Part shown: in pieces, positions 1 to 4,945 of the stretch
How the letters are laid out: every line of letters starts with the position of its first letter
Position numbering within the stretch: the first letter of the stretch is position 1
Assembly (NCBI GenBank): GCA_013694685.1
Contig: JACDBY010000053.1
Location: 1 to 5,133, forward strand
Reading direction: 5' to 3'
From: Actinomycetota bacterium
GTDB taxonomy: Bacteria; Actinomycetota; Thermoleophilia; Gaiellales; Gaiellaceae
DNA: 5,133 nucleotides
The notes under the pieces: generated by a model
Seen by the model: the letters and a program-made list of their open reading frames with translations, nothing else
Told to the model about the DNA's origin: nothing
The model's database searches: none
Translations under genes and position numbers: made by a program

Positions 1-965
1 GCGACGCCGAGCATCGAGTCGGAGCGAAACGCGAGCGGGTCGAGATACTCGTCGTCGATCCGCCGGTAGATCACGTCCACCTGACGCCTCCCCGAGGTGG
101 TGCGCATGTAGACGCGGTTCTCGAGCACGAAGAGGTCGCGGCCCTCGACGAGCTCGACGCCCATCTGCTGTGCGAGGAAGGCGTGCTCGAAGTAGGCGGA
201 GTTGTAGATCCCGGGGGTCAGCACGACGACGCCCGGGCCGCTCGCGGCACCGGGGACCGCTCGCCTCGGCGAGAGCCCGACGAGGTTGTCGAGGAGCTGG
301 CCGGCGTACGAGTCGACGGAGCGCACACCGAGCTCGGCGAACCAATCGGGCAGCGTCCGGGTCATGATCTGCCGGTTCGCGAGCACGTACGAGACGCCGC
401 TCGGCGTCCGCAGGTTGTCCTCGAGCACGAGCCAGCGGCCGTCGTCGCCCCGGATCAGGTCGCTGCCGACGACGTGGACGTACTGGTCGTCGGGGACGTC
501 GATTCCCACCACCTCCCGGCGGAAGTGGCGCGCGAGGACGACGAGCCGGCGCGGCACGATCCCGTCTCGCAGGATCTCCTGGCCGTGGTAGACGTCGTGG
601 ACGAAACGGTTGAGCGCCTTGATCCGCTGGCACAGACCCGCCTCGACGACCGCCCATTCGTCGGCCGGCAGGATCCGCGGGATCGGGTCGAACGGCAGGA
701 TCCGCTCCGCGCCCTGCTCGCCCTCGGAGTAGACCGTGAAGGTCACGCCCCGATGGAGGAACGACCGGTTTGCGAGCTCGGCGGCGCGGCGCAGGTCGGC
801 CCCCTCCATCGCCGAGATCTGCGCGATCAGCTCGCCGTAGTGAGTGCGCGGCACGAGGCGACCTTGGGCGTCGTGCTCGAACGCCTCGTCGTAGAACCCG
901 CCGATGTCGTACCCCTCCCGGAGCACACCCGTGGGCGCCGAGGCCGGCATCGCCGGCCCCGTCAC
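1..965 (-). CDS. Circularly permuted type 2 ATP-grasp protein (N-terminal part, runs off left edge)
   Basis: Reading from 965 down to 1 gives 321 codons with no stop, so the 3' end lies outside the window. Known members are about 480-520 residues, so roughly two thirds is present. Family-typical stretches are seen in order: YDEAFE (about residues 25-30), FTVYSEGEQGAERILPFDPI (about 76-95), LNRFVHDVY (118-126), VLEDNLRTPSGVSYVLANR (179-197), TPGIYNSAYFEHAFLAQQMG (249-268) and YRRIDDEYLDPLAF (299-312). The family has an ATP-grasp ligase fold; its members are often encoded next to an alpha-E (DUF403) protein and a transglutaminase-like protein, which would lie off the left edge, and the substrate is generally not established. 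Start: GTG at 965-963 has a GAGG motif seven bases upstream (973-976) and follows an in-frame stop at 999-1001. An in-frame ATG at 950-948 with weaker upstream purines is the alternative. Family assignment is secure; exact start is not. Confidence 0.93.
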   Translation of the reverse strand, partial: MTGPAMPASAPTGVLREGYDIGGFYDEAFEHDAQGRLVPRTHYGELIAQISAMEGADLRRAAELANRSFLHRGVTFTVYSEGEQGAERILPFDPIPRILPADEWAVVEAGLCQRIKALNRFVHDVYHGQEILRDGIVPRRLVVLARHFRREVVGIDVPDDQYVHVVGSDLIRGDDGRWLVLEDNLRTPSGVSYVLANRQIMTRTLPDWFAELGVRSVDSYAGQLLDNLVGLSPRRAVPGAASGPGVVVLTPGIYNSAYFEHAFLAQQMGVELVEGRDLFVLENRVYMRTTSGRRQVDVIYRRIDDEYLDPLAFRSDSMLGV

Positions 966-1179
966 CCCGCTGCCTCGCGGCGCCCAGCTCGCCTCATGTC
1001 ACCACCTGCGACGGAACTTAGCGCTCCGTGGCCCCGATCGGCGGGCTCGGATGCGCTGCGATCGCCCTCAAGGTGGTTGGAGCAGAGCGTCGAGGCTTGC
1101 TCTCGAGCATCTCACGTTCCAACCGCACGGCGCGTTACCCCTTCCAGAGCCCGCATCTCGAGTGAGGGAGGACAACCGC
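966..1179. promoter_or_regulatory. Divergent intergenic region between the ATP-grasp and GST-like genes
   Basis: This 214-bp gap separates two genes transcribed away from each other, so promoters for both must lie here or inside the neighbouring genes. I could not find convincing -10/-35 hexamers, which is usual for high-GC DNA. One short palindrome is visible, TGCTC-tc-GAGCA at 1098-1109, about 70 bases before the GST start; it could be an operator half-site pair but is too short to claim. No small gene or RNA is supported here. Confidence 0.4.
1165..1171 (+). promoter_or_regulatory. Ribosome binding site deciding the GST start
   Basis: GGGAGGA lies eight bases before the GTG at 1180. It fixes the start at this GTG rather than at the ATG at 904 far upstream in the same open frame, which would overlap the divergent ATP-grasp gene and add non-homologous residues. 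Confidence 0.8.
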
Positions 1180-1830
1180 GTGTCACTGCGTCTGTATGAC
1201 TACGCCGCTTCGGCCAACTGCTACAAGGTTCGCCTGCTGCTCGCTCAGCTCGGCCGAGACTACGAGCGCGTTCCGGTCGACATCTTCGCCGGCGAGACGC
1301 TGACCGACGAGTTCGTGGCCATGAACGTCGCCCGGCGGACGCCGGTGCTCGAGCGCGCACCCGGCGACTTCCTGCCGGAATCGAACGCGATCCTGCTTCA
1401 CCTCGCCGAGGGGACGCCGTTCCTGCCGGCCGACCGCTCGGCGCGGGCGCATGTCTACCAGTGGCTCTTCTTCGAGCAGAGCTTCTTCGAGCCGACGGTA
1501 GGTGGCGCTCGCTTCTGGAAGCTCACCGGCCGCGACGAGTCCGACCCGGCTCGGTTCGGGGCGATGCTCGGGCGAGCGGCCGATGCGATGCGGATGTTGG
1601 AGAGGCACCTCGTCGGGCGTGAGTTCGTCGTCGGCTCGGAGTACACGGTCGCCGACATCGGCCTCTACGGGTACGCGCACGTGGCCGAGCAGGCCGGCCT
1701 CGAACCGGTGCAATTCCCGTACATCAGCGCGTGGCTCGGGCGCGTGAGCGCCACGCCGAGGATGATGAACGACCTCGAGCCCTACCCGGAGAATGCGCTG
1801 GCAGGACGCGGAACCTCGGTGCACGGCTGA
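1180..1830 (+). CDS. Glutathione S-transferase family protein
   Basis: Encodes 216 residues, the normal length for a cytosolic GST. The N-terminal thioredoxin-like half starts MSLRLYDYAASANCYKVRLL, where the Ser11-Ala-Asn-Cys14 region occupies the usual catalytic position of bacterial GSTs. The cis-proline appears as RRTPVL (Pro55), followed by the glutathione-contacting pair Glu67-Ser68 in PESNAIL. The C-terminal all-helical half carries the N-capping box T156-V-A-D159 (SEYTVADIGLYGYAH) and ends in ISAWLGRVSATPRM, all typical. GSTs conjugate or reduce electrophiles with glutathione in the cytoplasm; the substrate cannot be told from sequence. The gene stands alone between a divergent ATP-grasp gene and decayed sequence. 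If the host is an actinobacterium, many of which use mycothiol instead of glutathione, the actual thiol cofactor is open. Start at GTG 1180 is chosen from the strong ribosome binding site and from homology beginning there. Confidence 0.93.
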   Translation: MSLRLYDYAASANCYKVRLLLAQLGRDYERVPVDIFAGETLTDEFVAMNVARRTPVLERAPGDFLPESNAILLHLAEGTPFLPADRSARAHVYQWLFFEQSFFEPTVGGARFWKLTGRDESDPARFGAMLGRAADAMRMLERHLVGREFVVGSEYTVADIGLYGYAHVAEQAGLEPVQFPYISAWLGRVSATPRMMNDLEPYPENALAGRGTSVHG

Positions 1831-1908
1831 CGTCCTTTCGCGACATCGACGGGAGCCGATTCCTCTTCGTCCAGCCGGACTGAACACGCGCTGCGTCCGC
1901 TCTGGGCC

Positions 1909-2282
1909 TCAGGCCGGTCCGAGCCGCAGGCCGTGACGCTCGGCAAGCACGGGGATCGTGTCGAAGTCGATCTCCAGCTCGTAGCGCGCGACGACCTCAC
2001 CGATCGCCGCCGCGTCCGGCTCCTCGGTGTCGAGCAGTGGTGCGAGGTCACGGAAGTAGTTCTCGAACCCCGCCGGAGAGATGAGCTCGGCGGTCTCGGA
2101 CTCCGCCTCGAGCGCGAGCACGACGCGGTGCCCATCGGCGAGCGGCCCGCCGCGGATGACGAACCCGTCCTGCACGAGGGCGTCCATGAACGACGCATGC
2201 GCGCTCCAGTCCGACTACTCCTCGAGCGCGCGCGCGCCGGATCCCAACTCGGACCCGAGCGCCGCAGGACGACGAGGAACAT
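1909..2282 (-). pseudogene. Broken chimera: YCII-like protein start joined to a cupin-family C-terminal tail
   Basis: From ATG 2282 the frame reads MFLVVLRRSGPSWDPAR, the typical beginning of a YCII-like protein, with AAGGAG nine bases upstream (2292-2297). The alternating GC run at 2226-2237 then shifts the frame. Removing two bases restores DPARALEE, then a TAG stop (2215-2217) where CAG/Gln is expected, then SDWSAHASFMDALVQDGF and GGPLADGHRVVLALEAES, which continue the YCII domain with its usual His and Gly-Gly-Pro. From about 2090 downward the same frame changes character: ELISPAGFENYFRDLAPLL to LAERHGLRLGPA, stop 1909-1911, which resembles the C-terminal tail of beta-barrel cupin proteins. 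The piece thus carries two disabling lesions and a domain junction. A 92-residue frame opens at ATG 2187, but it has no Shine-Dalgarno and would start mid-domain. YCII assignment is firm, the cupin tail is from memory of the family, and the pseudogene status is inferred. Confidence 0.78.
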
Positions 2283-2291
2283 CGACACGGA

Positions 2292-2297
2292 CTCCTT
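2292..2297 (-). promoter_or_regulatory. Ribosome binding site of the decayed YCII-like gene
   Basis: AAGGAG on the minus strand is nine bases from ATG 2282 but only three from the alternative GTG 2288. It supports 2282 as the ancestral start and shows that the front end of this pseudogene is still intact. Confidence 0.6.
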
Positions 2298-2371
2298 CTA
2301 CCGGTTCCCAGCCGCAGTTCGCGTCGCGATGAGTTCGCGGCGACCCACCGGTCTGACTGAAGACGTCGATC

Positions 2372-2502
2372 GGAGGAGGGAGCCGCGCTCGGTCGGCTCC
2401 CGCGTCTCGCCGAGGTCGCCGAGACGGCTGCGTTCGAGGAGGAGGGAGCCGCGCTCAGTCGGCTCCCGCGTCTCGCCGAGGTCGCCGAGACGGCCGCGTT
2501 CG
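2372..2502 (+). repeat. 66-bp in-frame tandem duplication inside the SDR remnant
   Basis: Positions 2372-2436 match 2438-2502 over 65 bases with two substitutions (2391 G versus 2457 A; 2429 T versus 2495 C). The period is 66 bases, or 22 codons, so the frame is kept. The first copy runs directly into the second; only the second continues into the rest of the SDR C-terminus. The first copy keeps LGRLPRLAEV, closer to the family form than LSRLPRLAEV in the second. Confidence 0.92.
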
Positions 2503-2612
2503 TCGCCTCCGACGGGGCGGGAGCGATGACGGGGGCCGTCGTGAATCTCACCTGCGGTGCGATCGTGGACTGGCCAGGCGTGCCGGTATTCGCGGGAGAT
2601 CACGATGTGTGA
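2373..2612 (+). pseudogene. C-terminal remnant of a short-chain dehydrogenase/reductase (SDR)
   Basis: The frame following a TGA at 2358-2360 reads EEGAALGRLPRLAEVAETAAF, repeats EEEGAALSRLPRLAEVAETAAF, then continues VASDGAGAMTGAVVNLTCG and AIVD. This matches the last about 45 residues of classical SDR proteins, where the late helix is followed by a FLASD-x-A-x-x-x-TG segment and a final strand. The Rossmann NAD(P)-binding motif (TGxxxGxG) and the catalytic Ser-Tyr-Lys are absent: nothing upstream of about 2370 resembles an SDR, and a stop closes the frame there. The remnant runs past the usual family end (AIVD, followed here by TGG) to a TGA at 2610-2612. No start codon with a ribosome binding site could make a useful protein. 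This is a 5'-truncated gene relic, and it carries an internal tandem duplication. Confidence 0.75.
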
Positions 2613-2710
2613 CTCGGCGCGACCAGGCGGGCAACCAACGCCTGCTGCGAGTATTGACTGTGCCCCGACGCATTCACGAGCTGTTCCGGCGAGGCGTTTG
2701 GAGATGGTCG
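2613..2710. other. Non-coding gap between converging SDR remnant and hydrolase-LuxR gene
   Basis: About 100 bases with no supported gene. An imperfect inverted repeat (CCAACGCCT near 2635-2643 and AGGCGTTTGG near 2692-2701, with one bulged base and a loop of nearly 50 bases) could fold but is a weak terminator candidate. Confidence 0.35.
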
Positions 2711-3730
2711 CTAGATCAGCCCGGCGCGGGTCGCCTGACCCACCGCCGCGGCGCGCGACGACTGGCCGAGCTTGCGGAGGACGTTGGCGACGTGGCGGTG
2801 CACGGTGTGCTCGCTCAGGTGCAACGAGGCGGCGATCTCGCGATTCGAGAGCCCGGCGGCAACGAGCCGCAGCACCTCGACCTCCCGCCGCGTCAGCGGC
2901 GAGCTGTTCTCCTGCGGGACAGGCAGGTCGCTGCCCAGGAAGCCCGCGAGAGCGCGGTGCAGCTCGCGCTGGTCGTCGGCATACGGCAGGTGCGAGTCGC
3001 CCGCGAGAGTCGCGAACCGCGCGTTGGGAAGGAGCGAGGCCACCTCGCGGCCATGGCTGACGGGCACGGTGCGATCACCGCGACGATGGAGCACGAGGGC
3101 CGGGATGTTCACGCTCGGGAGGAAGTGCCGCGCGTCCGCCGTCAGATCGAGCTCGAGGAACGCCGCAGCGACATCGGACGCCGCGCAGAGCCGCTTGTAG
3201 CGACTCATGGCCGCGATCTCGTCACCACTCGCGTGCGGCAGCATCAGACCGGCGAGCATCTGGGACGCGAGCTGCCAGTTGGTGCGCACGAAGTCGACGA
3301 GCGACGTGCGGGTCGCCGCCGGAATGTCGTGGCGCGCGGCGTACGAGCCGAAGAAGACGACCCGGCTCACCCGCTCGGGTGCGGTGCTCGCGAAAAGCGC
3401 CGTCGCCAGGCCGGCGCAGGAGCACGCAAAGATCACCGCAGGGCCTCGTCCACACGCCTCGACCACTCTCGCGAGCGCCGCTGCCTCCGACTCCGCGGTC
3501 GGCGACGCCGACAGCTCGCGGTCCGACAGACCGGCCCCGATCCGGTCGTACCGCACGACACGATGCGTGCGGGCGAGCTCCTCGTAGAACCGGCGGGCAG
3601 CGGGTTGCTCCCATTCGTGCTCCAGGTGCGTTACCCATCTCCCCCCGAAGACGAGCAGCGGGCCTTCACCGACGCTCGCGTACGCGATTCGCCGGCCATC
3701 GAGCGTGCAGAAACGGATGTCCTGCTCCAT
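2711..3730 (-). CDS. Alpha/beta hydrolase fused to a C-terminal LuxR-type helix-turn-helix domain
   Basis: Encodes 339 residues in two domains. Residues 1 to about 268 form an alpha/beta hydrolase: strand LLVFGG (25-30), [10 protein letters not shown] (61-70), nucleophile elbow FACSCAGLA with Ser104, acid Asp219 in HRRGDRTVP, and base His247 in AGDSHLPY. The Ser-Asp-His triad is therefore complete, but the elbow reads A-C-S-C-A in place of the usual G-x-S-x-G. Residues 279 to about 335 are a LuxR/FixJ-type DNA-binding domain: [20 protein letters not shown], then the recognition helix [16 protein letters not shown] (306-321). Fusions of this kind are known in actinobacteria and are thought to be transcription regulators whose hydrolase part may sense or process a small ligand; the ligand is unknown. 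The ATG at 3730 is the only possible start, since a TGA lies three codons upstream, and AGGA sits nine bases before it. The divergent acetyltransferase gene and the repeat cluster between them suggest that it controls itself and possibly that neighbour. Confidence 0.92.
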   Translation of the reverse strand: MEQDIRFCTLDGRRIAYASVGEGPLLVFGGRWVTHLEHEWEQPAARRFYEELARTHRVVRYDRIGAGLSDRELSASPTAESEAAALARVVEACGRGPAVIFACSCAGLATALFASTAPERVSRVVFFGSYAARHDIPAATRTSLVDFVRTNWQLASQMLAGLMLPHASGDEIAAMSRYKRLCAASDVAAAFLELDLTADARHFLPSVNIPALVLHRRGDRTVPVSHGREVASLLPNARFATLAGDSHLPYADDQRELHRALAGFLGSDLPVPQENSSPLTRREVEVLRLVAAGLSNREIAASLHLSEHTVHRHVANVLRKLGQSSRAAAVGQATRAGLI

Positions 3731-3779
3731 GGCCCGTCATCCTACTGGCCCGAACGGGCCATCTCCAGAAGATGGCCCG
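3730..3779. promoter_or_regulatory. Candidate operator: four TGGCCCG/CGGGCCA heptamers in overlapping inverted repeats
   Basis: Within 50 bases TGGCCCG occurs at 3730-3736, 3746-3752 and 3773-3779, and its reverse complement CGGGCCA at 3755-3761. The second and third sites form a perfect palindrome with a two-base spacer (3746-3761). The third and fourth lie in a perfect 10-bp inverted repeat, CGGGCCATCT-ccaga-AGATGGCCCG (3755-3779). The middle arm can pair either way. The first site overlaps the start codon of the hydrolase-LuxR gene and the last overlaps the upstream ATG of the acetyltransferase. An operator bound by the LuxR-domain protein is the likeliest role; an RNA structure affecting translation is also possible. 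The repeats are seen directly; the role is inferred. Confidence 0.5.
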
Positions 3780-4305
3780 CCGAGGCGAAGCCGACCCGGC
3801 GCTCGACGACGACGATGCTGCCATGCAGTCGCGCTACGCCGACGGGCTCACGATCAGGCCGCTTCGGAACGGTGAGGTCGGAACCGTGGCGGCGGTCTTC
3901 GCACGCCTAGGCCCGGCCGCGCGCGTGAAACGGTTCTGCGGGGCAAAGTCGCGACTCTCGGATCGCGAGCTCGAGTCGCTCTCGCGAGTCGACGCCGCCC
4001 ACCACGTGCTCGTCGGATTCGTCGGCGGTGACCCAGAGCCCGTCGCTGTCGCTCGACTCGTCCGCGATGGCGCCTCGGCGGAGATCGCCTTCGAGGTGGC
4101 GGACGCCTACCAGGGTCGCGGGATCGGACGGGCGCTCGCATCGGCCCTGGCTGCCGACGCCCGGGCGGCCGGCATCCGCGAGCTGACCGCGACCGTCTGC
4201 GGCGACAACCCGCCGGCTGTCTCGCTCCTCCGGTCGATCGGACGGTCGCTGCGGGCGGCGCGACGCGGCTGGGAGACCGAGTTCGTCGTCGGGCTCCGCG
4301 GGTAG
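3772..4305 (+). CDS. GNAT family N-acetyltransferase
   Basis: From ATG 3772 this encodes 177 residues. The family core begins at about residue 21 with RYADGLTIRPLRNGE, followed by AVFARLGPAARVKRF. The acetyl-CoA-binding motif A is AYQGRGIGRALASALAADAR (Q114-G-R-G-I-G119 as the pyrophosphate loop). TATVCGDNPPAVSLLRSIG (about 139-157) is motif B, with the common Asn146 before the last helix. These enzymes transfer an acetyl group from acetyl-CoA to an amine; the acceptor cannot be told. ATG 3823 (160 residues, MQSRYADGLTIRPL) is a real alternative start and agrees better with where homology begins. Neither ATG has a good Shine-Dalgarno, and the extra N-terminus is acidic and low in complexity (DPALDDDDAA). 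The gene is divergent from the hydrolase-LuxR gene and may share its control region. Confidence 0.88.
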   Translation: MARRGEADPALDDDDAAMQSRYADGLTIRPLRNGEVGTVAAVFARLGPAARVKRFCGAKSRLSDRELESLSRVDAAHHVLVGFVGGDPEPVAVARLVRDGASAEIAFEVADAYQGRGIGRALASALAADARAAGIRELTATVCGDNPPAVSLLRSIGRSLRAARRGWETEFVVGLRG

Positions 4306-4308
4306 CGC

Positions 4309-4363
4309 GCCCGGACTTCCTCCGATCAACTCGCGCCGTCGCCGTCCGGCTGACGGTCCGGGC
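4309..4363 (+). terminator. Possible stem-loop after the acetyltransferase gene
   Basis: GCCCGGAC at 4309-4316 is complementary to GTCCGGGC at 4356-4363, and a smaller hairpin (CCGTC 4342-4346 with GACGG 4352-4356) lies within the 39-base loop. It starts four bases after the stop codon. There is no T-tract and the outer loop is long, so this is only a weak candidate. Confidence 0.3.
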
Positions 4364-4432
4364 CAGGCCCGCGCGATGAATCCGGCGTGCCTCGTCAGTC
4401 GGAGGGGTAGAGCGGCGGATGACGCCGGCGAC

Positions 4433-4440
4433 AAGGAGGA
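4433..4440 (+). promoter_or_regulatory. Strong ribosome binding site of the VOC-family gene
   Basis: AAGGAGGA is nearly the full anti-16S complement and ends five bases before ATG 4446. It decides that start over the in-frame ATG at 4419, which would put the site inside the coding region. Confidence 0.85.
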
Positions 4441-4445
4441 GTCCG

Positions 4446-4829
4446 ATGTTCAAGGAGACGAAGGCGTATAGCGGGTTCGCGGTGGACGACATCGAGGCTG
4501 CGCGGGCGTTCTACGCCAACACGCTCGGGCTCGAGACGAGCACCGTCGACAAGGAGGCGGGGCTGCTCGCGCTTCGCCTCGCGGGTGGGCGGGACACGTT
4601 CGTCTACACGAAACCCGATTTCGTCCCGGCGACCTACACGATTCTCAACTTCGAGGTACCCGACGTCGACCAGGCTGTCGATCAGCTCACCGCACGCGGC
4701 GTCCAGTTCGAGCGCTACGAGGAATTCGAGCAGAATGAGAAGGGCATCGCGCGCGGCGATCAGGGCCCGGCGATCGCCTGGTTCACGGATCCAGCCGGGA
4801 ACATCCTCTCCGTCCACGAGCCGATGTAG
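4446..4829 (+). CDS. VOC superfamily (glyoxalase/bleomycin resistance-like) protein
   Basis: Encodes 127 residues, the standard size of a single vicinal-oxygen-chelate domain made of two beta-alpha-beta-beta-beta modules. Module one begins MFKETKAYSGFAVDDIEAAR and AFYANTLGLE (residues 1-30), the classic opening with the helix ARAFYANTLGL. Module two begins TYTILNFEVPDVDQAVDQL (63-81) with TARGVQFERYEEF, and closes with IAWFTDPAGNILSVHEP (109-126), the common ending. The family includes glyoxalase I, extradiol dioxygenases and drug-binding resistance proteins. The first strand has Gly10 where many metal-binding members have His, so classical metal-dependent catalysis is doubtful and a ligand-binding or unknown role is more likely. 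The gene has its own strong ribosome binding site and is followed by a stem-loop, so it is probably a single-gene transcript. Start is secure. Confidence 0.92.
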   Translation: MFKETKAYSGFAVDDIEAARAFYANTLGLETSTVDKEAGLLALRLAGGRDTFVYTKPDFVPATYTILNFEVPDVDQAVDQLTARGVQFERYEEFEQNEKGIARGDQGPAIAWFTDPAGNILSVHEPM

Positions 4830-4842
4830 CAGCTCGCCTGCG

Positions 4843-4876
4843 TGTCGTCGCGTCGACTCGGGAAGACGCGACGACA
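4843..4876 (+). terminator. Intrinsic-terminator-like stem-loop after the VOC gene
   Basis: TGTCGTCGCGTC (4843-4854) pairs perfectly with GACGCGACGACA (4865-4876) around a 10-base loop. It begins 14 bases after the VOC stop codon and 70 bases before the next gene. The 12-bp GC-rich stem is strong; the usual T-tract is missing, as is common for high-GC bacteria. Confidence 0.65.
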
Positions 4877-4931
4877 ACGCGGCCACGCGTAGCGCGACGC
4901 CCGAATGGGAATGACAGGGTTACGAGATCCG

Positions 4932-4939
4932 AGAGAGGA
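4932..4939 (+). promoter_or_regulatory. Ribosome binding site of the small Cys-containing protein
   Basis: A purine-rich GAGAGGAG lies just upstream of ATG 4946 at a suitable distance. Together with the uninterrupted frame it supports a real gene start here. Confidence 0.6.
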
Positions 4940-4945
4940 GAAGCG

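Noticed and set aside
1098..1109. TGCTC-tc-GAGCA palindrome upstream of the GST gene
   Set aside because: It is short, single and contains a CTCGAG core that is frequent in this DNA; not enough to call an operator.
183..1199. Long plus-strand open frame (338 codons) across the left region
   Set aside because: It is antisense to the ATP-grasp gene, whose minus-strand translation shows clear family motifs; the plus-strand product is Arg/Asp/Val-rich with no recognisable domain.
1183..1887. 234-codon minus-strand open frame opposite the GST-like gene
   Set aside because: It mirrors the GST coding region, has no domain features and no good ribosome binding site; the GST strand has both.
2226..2237. 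(GC)6 run considered as a phase-variation switch
   Set aside because: The TAG at 2215-2217 would still stop the protein after any frame restoration, so switching could not turn the gene on.
2372..2502. Tandem repeat considered as a CRISPR or integron-like array
   Set aside because: There are only two directly adjacent copies without spacers, and both encode the same SDR segment.
1933..2529. 198-codon plus-strand open frame over the debris region
   Set aside because: The product is Arg-rich and repetitive only because of the 66-bp duplication read in the wrong frame; the YCII/cupin and SDR homologies lie in other frames.
2298..2603. 101-codon minus-strand frame with repeated GDLGETREPTERGSLL
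   Set aside because: The peptide repeat is a by-product of the DNA duplication on the strand opposite the SDR relic; no domain or ribosome binding site supports it.
2609..3910. 433-codon plus-strand open frame, the longest in the window
   Set aside because: It is antisense to the hydrolase-LuxR gene, which has a full catalytic triad and a helix-turn-helix. Such antisense frames are common in high-GC DNA.
3854..4492. 212-codon minus-strand open frame opposite the acetyltransferase
   Set aside because: Its composition is dominated by Arg and it spans the intergenic region; the plus strand encodes a clear GNAT domain.
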